Assembly (NCBI GenBank): GCA_018645065.1
Contig: JABGPF010000014.1
Coordinates: forward strand, 1-38,525
Source: Phycisphaerales bacterium
GTDB taxonomy: Bacteria; Planctomycetota; Phycisphaerae; SM23-33
Length of the DNA: 38,525 bases
Direction of reading: 5' to 3'
The position numbers were made by a program, and so were the translations under genes. Below, one piece after another: positions 34,321 to 38,525 of the stretch (position 1 is the stretch's first letter; every line of letters begins with the position of its first letter). The notes under the pieces are model-generated. The model ran no database searches and had not been told where the DNA came from. It saw only the letters and a list, made by a program, of their open reading frames with translations.

Positions 34321-35727
34321 TTATGCGTCGGGCGTTCTTCCCTTTTCGCTGATCGCCGAATTAACCGCATCGAGGCGTTTTCTAACATCTTTATAGTTGA
34401 AGTCCGCCTGCGCGACGGTGGAAAACTGCTCTCTGGCTCCGTCCAGATCACCCATTTTCTCCTGCACATTACCAAGGTTGTATCGCAGATCCTTCGATTT
34501 TTCTTCGGACATTTCGCCTTCCAGCGCCTTGGTGTAAGTCTCGGTGGCTTCTCTCATCCATCCCTTGGCTTCGAACGCCTGCCCGAGGTAGCTCATCGAC
34601 GCGAGATGGTGCCTGGGGTCTCGCTGGGCCTGCTGGAGCGAGGAGATCGCGTCGTCATAGAGGGCCGCCAGATACTGTCTTCGACCAAGCTCGAACTTCA
34701 GTTTCAGGTCAGTCGGGTAATTTATCGAGCGTTCTTTGTACTCTTCCAACTCAAAGGCCAATTGTGCCCGGAGCTGCTTTTTGGCCGCGTCGGTATCACC
34801 AACTTTAACCAATTTGCGGTATCGTCGGGTCATCTGCTTGATCTTGATATCGCCGATTCGCAGCTTGTACTGGTAGGCTCCGCTATCGCGATGGGCTTTT
34901 TCCAGAACGCTGATCGCTTCGCCTTCATACGACTCGTCAGTCATTTTCAGCAGCGTGTCGACCAGACCGTTGATCTTACCGGAAACTTCGGGGTCGGCGA
35001 GATATTCACTGCGGGCATTTTCAATCTGCTTGAGCAGGAATTCATCACTCTGAACGAGATGATCCTGTTCCATCAGTTTTTGCTGCCCTTCGAGATCGGC
35101 GACTTTCTCGATAAAATCGCCCTCTTCACCGTACTTGCCCTTGTGCATCGTGTACTTCGCGGACAAATCACCGAGGGTTTGCTGGATCACCGCATCGTCA
35201 GGAGATATTACCCTGGCCATTTCACAGGCCGCCATCGCCTGCTGAAACTCGTTCATCGCAGCAAAATCCTCAACCAACGCCATAAGGAGTTTAGGATTCT
35301 GTCTCTTGGCCAGACGCTGCGATTCGAGCATGATATCGCATACCCATTTGACAACGGTGTCAAGTTCGAGTTTCGACGCGGCTTGGCGGAGCTGGTTCAT
35401 AAACTGCTGCGAACCGGGCTCTTTTGCCAGCAGGAACGCTGAGTTGACCAGGTTCTGCTCGGGGTCCTTCCCAAGGCGATGCTTGAACTTATCGCCCATA
35501 CCGGGACCCTTACCGCCCTGTGCGGTGCGGTTCATCGCCATATCGCGAAGACGCTGATGGCCTTGGTCAATATTGCCCGGTTCTCGCTTAATGCCCTCAA
35601 TAAAGAGTTCAATTGCGAAATCCCAGTTGCCAGTCTCGGCCACTTGCTCGGCTCGTTCGAAAAAAACTTTGCCCTTACCCGAATTTGACGGTTCAGGGGG
35701 AGTATTCTGAGTTTCTACCTGGGTCAT
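34321..35727 (-). CDS. Planctomycete-type tetratricopeptide repeat protein
   Basis: This is a 468-residue soluble protein without a signal peptide. The N-terminus FFERAEQVAETGNWDFAIELF and the following HQRLRDMAMNR segment match, from memory, a TPR protein conserved across planctomycetes. TPR-like helix pairs occur at about 25-60, 150-190 and 310-450 (YDDAISSLQQAQRDP, AKGWMREATETYTKAL, MGDLDGAREQF). The middle (about 200-300) is charged and probably helical. It is likely a cytoplasmic scaffold; no binding partner is known. It lies upstream of rpsT but is separated by the rpsT promoter. AAGGA about 10 nt before the ATG supports the start. Confidence 0.8.
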   Translation of the reverse strand: MTQVETQNTPPEPSNSGKGKVFFERAEQVAETGNWDFAIELFIEGIKREPGNIDQGHQRLRDMAMNRTAQGGKGPGMGDKFKHRLGKDPEQNLVNSAFLLAKEPGSQQFMNQLRQAASKLELDTVVKWVCDIMLESQRLAKRQNPKLLMALVEDFAAMNEFQQAMAACEMARVISPDDAVIQQTLGDLSAKYTMHKGKYGEEGDFIEKVADLEGQQKLMEQDHLVQSDEFLLKQIENARSEYLADPEVSGKINGLVDTLLKMTDESYEGEAISVLEKAHRDSGAYQYKLRIGDIKIKQMTRRYRKLVKVGDTDAAKKQLRAQLAFELEEYKERSINYPTDLKLKFELGRRQYLAALYDDAISSLQQAQRDPRHHLASMSYLGQAFEAKGWMREATETYTKALEGEMSEEKSKDLRYNLGNVQEKMGDLDGAREQFSTVAQADFNYKDVRKRLDAVNSAISEKGRTPDA

Positions 35728-36057
35728 TCCTACGTCCTTCTATCTGAGTGCAGGGAATCAATCTGTATACTTTACTCTCCACGAGCAGCTCTAGCAAGTA
35801 TCTTCTGACACGCTACGGACCGCTCAACGCCCAATTATGACAAAATTTCTGCAACGCCACAAACTCAGAAGCGTAAATAACCCCAGCCAGCACACCAACG
35901 CCGCCATATTTTAAGTTCGAAACCGGTATGATCCTGCGGCGCAATGGGACAGCCCGATCCGGGAAACAAAACCCGGCGCACACAGCACGCACCAGCAGAA
36001 ATGGATCGACGCACAAGTCGATCATTATTCAGGATTGGAGAAATAGCGGATAGCGGT
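35728..36057. other. Intergenic region with two hairpins
   Basis: This 330-nt span separates the PEP-CTERM gene end from the TPR gene start and should hold the TPR gene promoter, which I cannot place confidently. Two hairpins lie on the PEP-CTERM side: GATCGAC/GTCGATC with a 6-nt loop (36004-36023) and CCGGG/CCCGG with an 8-nt loop (35959-35976). Neither has a U-run on the minus strand. They may form an unconventional terminator. Confidence 0.5.
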
Positions 36058-37302
36058 TCAACGCAATCGACGGCGTTTTGGCAACAGCACCAGACAACCC
36101 AACGCAAGGAGCGACATTGTCGCCGGTTCCGGTAGTGCGTCTACATTATCGCTGGGCAGGAGCCCGATATCACCAGCGGTAAGGTATATGCTGAACGATC
36201 CATTAAAGTCAGTAAAGAAAATGTCGGCAGCGCTGAGATTATGTATCACGAGACTCGCCGAACCAGGAGCAAGGCTGAACAAGGCCCCTCCGCCGCCCGC
36301 GCCGTCAGTGATCATATGCAGCGCGTCGATATCATCCGTATTGACGCCAAATGCGTCCAAACCACTGGAAGTCGCGGGAATGGCGATCGTGCTGATGTTC
36401 CCAAGCGGCGTGGCCGTAAAAATATCCGCAGCGCTCACCATGGTGCTTGTAAGCGCACCCAGCGCGGCGGCGTCATCCGGATTCACGGAGAACAACATGG
36501 GAAACACACCCGGTGCATCAATCATACCGTCACCATTATAATCCAGCGGCCTGAAGTCCATGGCGTCCAGATTATCGTGCGATCCCTGCGTAATTGGCGG
36601 AGCCAAAACGTTGGCAGGCGTCATGACGCCTGGACCGGCGCCGGCGGTAAGGGTAAGTTGCGATTCGTCGATAGTCAGAGTATTTCCGCCCAGCCCTGTG
36701 CCCGCTGTCGGGAGCGCATTTGGCACATATCCCGCGCCGGGGGGCAAGGCGCCTGTAAACTGGATCGGGCTGGGATAGTTGCCCAACGCCTCGAAAATAT
36801 CGCCCGGCTGCTGATTGAGCACCGCCTGGTTGCTTACCGCCGTCTGGGGCATACCAATGCTGACTCGATCGACGCTGAAGTACAATGATATTTCAGGAGA
36901 TCGATCGGGCACAAAACCACTCATTGCGTTGATCGACGCATGCGGGAACTGGCTGAATAATATCACCGGAGCCAGATGCACGTCGGGAATCATACTTCCG
37001 GAAATCGTGCCTGTCTGAAGTATGGTGCTGTCCCAGACGGGTGAGTAAATCGGAGCAACAGCGACTAGCGACGGAGATGGCGCAAGCGGGCCTGGCAGGA
37101 ACACACCGACCCCAAAGGGATCCTCCGCTCCCCAACCCCTGACCGGAACCGGAGGCGCGTAAGGCGGAGGATTTATCGGAGCAACGGGCAGATCGTCCAA
37201 GCTGAAAATTACGTTTTGTGGGTTCGGGGCTCCAACCGCAGTGATCGGTCCCAGCAGCAATATCGACAGCGTGAGTACAGTAATAGCATGTGAACGTTTC
37301 AT
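36058..37302 (-). CDS. PEP-CTERM sorted exported protein
   Basis: This is a 414-residue protein. The ATG at 37302 is chosen because AAAGGAG lies about 9 nt upstream and begins the Sec signal (MKRSHAITVLTLSILLLG, cleavage near AVGA). The C-terminus is a textbook PEP-CTERM tag: LPEPATMSLLALGCLVLL followed by the basic end PKRRRLR, recognised by an exosortase that removes the tag during export. An EF-hand-like loop, DYNGDGMIDAPG, occurs in the C-terminal third, next to VNPDDAAALGALTS. The body is Pro/Ala/Gly-rich and I do not recognise a catalytic domain. The exosortase is not in the window. It is probably a surface or extracellular-matrix protein. Confidence 0.88.
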   Translation of the reverse strand: MKRSHAITVLTLSILLLGPITAVGAPNPQNVIFSLDDLPVAPINPPPYAPPVPVRGWGAEDPFGVGVFLPGPLAPSPSLVAVAPIYSPVWDSTILQTGTISGSMIPDVHLAPVILFSQFPHASINAMSGFVPDRSPEISLYFSVDRVSIGMPQTAVSNQAVLNQQPGDIFEALGNYPSPIQFTGALPPGAGYVPNALPTAGTGLGGNTLTIDESQLTLTAGAGPGVMTPANVLAPPITQGSHDNLDAMDFRPLDYNGDGMIDAPGVFPMLFSVNPDDAAALGALTSTMVSAADIFTATPLGNISTIAIPATSSGLDAFGVNTDDIDALHMITDGAGGGGALFSLAPGSASLVIHNLSAADIFFTDFNGSFSIYLTAGDIGLLPSDNVDALPEPATMSLLALGCLVLLPKRRRLR

Positions 37303-37475
37303 GTGACGATCTCCTTTATTTGTGAGGCCCGAAAGCCCCGAACCAGATAGTCTCCAATAACCGCAAAGTGAGCGAGCGAACAAATGATTGAGCCTGAAAG
37401 CGAACTTACAAAAATGATGGTACCACAGAATACCGATATCGCAAAGCACAATACAAAATAATCCAGAACCGATTG

Positions 37476-38366
37476 TCAGCGATTAGCTTGCACAGTGTTG
37501 GCCAGTTGGCCGAATTGCTCTGGTGCGATTCGTTCGGCGCGGGTTGACGGGTCGATTCCGACTGAATCCAACGCTGAGATGAGCAGGTCAGGGGCGAACG
37601 AACACTTGGTTTTCCTCATGATCGAACTGATCTGCTTTCGCCTCTGACCAAACGCCAGTGCGACAATCTCCGACAAGACCGCCACGTCGTTAACCTTCCC
37701 GGCCAGTTCGGCGTCGAAGTCTATCCTGAGCGCCCTGCTGGCGATTTTCGGCGGTGGCCAAAAAGCTCCGCCCGGTATCGCAGGCCCCACAGTCCCCCTG
37801 CCCAACAACGCGATCAGAACGCTGATTGGCCCGTAAAGCCTTCCCCCCGGCGCCGCGAGCATTCGCGTGGCGACTTCCTGCTGAACGGTGAATGTCATGC
37901 TGTTGAAACAGACCGCATCACCATGCCGGCCAATCGCTGATCGCCAGCTTTCGATGAGGCATTGTGCGATCAGCGGCGTGGCGATATTGTACGGAAGGTT
38001 CGCGATCAGATCGGCCGAGTCGCCGAGTTCCGCTTTTACTTCCGGGCTCATTGAATGCTTACCGGCCAGCACGTCGCCCTCGACAAGCGTAAAGTTTTCG
38101 CAGTCGGCGAAACGCATCCTGATAACCGCAGCCAGCCCATGGTCCAGCTCGGCTGCGACCACCCGCCCTGCTCGATCGATCAGTTCTTCAGTAAGCGTAC
38201 CGGTGCCCGGACCCACTTCCAAAACGGTGCGATCGCCCGACGGGTCGCCCAGTTCGACAACCTTGCTGAGCAAGTTTTTGTCGATCATGAAGCACTGGCC
38301 CAGGCGTTTGTTCGGACTAAGGCCCGACCCGGCGAGTATCGCCTTTATTTCACTGCATGTTTGCAT
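37476..38366 (-). CDS. ksgA: 16S rRNA adenine dimethyltransferase KsgA
   Basis: KsgA dimethylates two adjacent adenines near the 3' end of 16S rRNA during 30S assembly. The 296 residues contain the SAM site VLEVGPGTGTLTEEL, AAELDHGL (motif II), EGDVL (motif III), and the catalytic NLPYNIATPL (motif IV), then FTVQQEVATRML and WPPPKIASRAL. The N-terminal motif, usually LGQNFL, reads LGQCFMID here, with Cys25 in place of the Asn that contacts SAM. Otherwise all motifs are intact. It starts 14 nt after the stop of an FGGY kinase gene, suggesting cotranscription. Confidence 0.93.
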   Translation of the reverse strand: MQTCSEIKAILAGSGLSPNKRLGQCFMIDKNLLSKVVELGDPSGDRTVLEVGPGTGTLTEELIDRAGRVVAAELDHGLAAVIRMRFADCENFTLVEGDVLAGKHSMSPEVKAELGDSADLIANLPYNIATPLIAQCLIESWRSAIGRHGDAVCFNSMTFTVQQEVATRMLAAPGGRLYGPISVLIALLGRGTVGPAIPGGAFWPPPKIASRALRIDFDAELAGKVNDVAVLSEIVALAFGQRRKQISSIMRKTKCSFAPDLLISALDSVGIDPSTRAERIAPEQFGQLANTVQANR

Positions 38367-38380
38367 AAATCAGCCTAGTG

Positions 38381-38525
38381 CTACAGATCGGCAATTGCGG
38401 CGAATTGGTCTTTAAGCGCCGGATAAAGCTGGCGATATTGAGCGTAGTACTTAGCGTAAAGTCTTTTGCTGGCAGCCTTTGGCTTGATGGTCCGCGTGAT
38501 GCTGATGCCCGCTTTCACGGCTTGG
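38381..38525 (-). CDS. FGGY-family carbohydrate kinase (xylulokinase-like), C-terminal fragment
   Basis: The last 48 codons of a gene entering from the right edge read IKPKAASKRLYAKYYAQYRQ and then LYPALKDQFAAIADL before a TAG at 38383-38381. The Y-x-x-Y-x-x-YRxLYPALK-x-x-F pattern is characteristic of the C-terminus of xylulokinase and its FGGY relatives, which phosphorylate pentuloses. The body is outside the window, so the exact sugar cannot be told. It precedes ksgA by 14 nt. Confidence 0.7.
   Translation of the reverse strand, partial: QAVKAGISITRTIKPKAASKRLYAKYYAQYRQLYPALKDQFAAIADL

Noticed and set aside
34606-35442. 278-codon open frame on plus, opposite the TPR gene
   Set aside because: It is a shadow of the TPR gene; it has no ribosome binding site and no recognisable family.
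1-38525. CRISPR arrays, tRNA or rRNA genes, integrases
   Set aside because: I saw no spaced direct repeats, no tRNA-like T-loop in the intergenic gaps, and no recombinase or transposase reading frame.

Overview
The window looks like a chromosomal segment of an uncultured planctomycete, most plausibly of the Phycisphaerae type. This is inferred from the gene content: a PEP-CTERM protein, two secreted PQQ-type beta-propeller proteins, an NPCBM plus hydrazine-synthase-alpha-like multiheme protein, a TPR protein of a kind I associate with planctomycetes, and many Sec or lipoprotein signals on large proteins. Housekeeping genes (rnr, gcvT, murJ, nadA, rpsT, ksgA) are interspersed with secreted accessory genes. 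I see no rRNA, tRNA, CRISPR array or transposase gene.

Layout. (1) 1-1580, minus: an arsRDA operon with a clear sigma70-type promoter overlapped by a perfect 10-8-10 inverted-repeat operator. The arsA reading frame is interrupted by one in-frame TAA at codon 108, five codons before the metalloid-binding cysteine. (2) 1645-8437, minus: rnr, gcvT and a 1028-residue lipoprotein resembling clan GH-D glycoside hydrolases, closed by a strong terminator at 1645-1686. (3) 8570-17065, plus: murJ, nadA, then a membrane-anchored TolB-like propeller with one CXXCH and six TPRs, followed by a 1103-residue NPCBM/HZS-alpha-like protein with two CXXCH motifs. (4) 17133-17208: a long imperfect inverted repeat resembling RAYT-associated REP elements, between convergent genes. 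(5) 17217-18473, minus: an MFS exporter. (6) 18710-31901, plus: a run of exported proteins. These are a membrane-anchored GspG-like head, two lipoproteins (one a divergent metallophosphoesterase), a transglutaminase-like protein with a carbohydrate-binding-type tail, a beta-helix protein, a hybrid histidine kinase, an M14 peptidase, and a propeller/methyltransferase-fold/propeller fusion. (7) 31931-38525, minus: a second PQQ-type protein, an S4-less TlyA-like methyltransferase, rpsT, a TPR protein, a PEP-CTERM protein, ksgA, and the 3' end of an FGGY sugar kinase.

How the genes fit together. The ars operon is a self-contained, autoregulated arsenic response; its effector pump gene is not visible and may lie beyond the left edge. 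The secreted genes suggest an envelope-centred lifestyle of polymer degradation and surface redox chemistry. The two neighbouring c-type heme proteins (11397-17065) and the kinase/peptidase/propeller-fusion group (25047-31901) are the best candidates for undescribed functional modules. Those functional statements are inferences from gene order and motifs.
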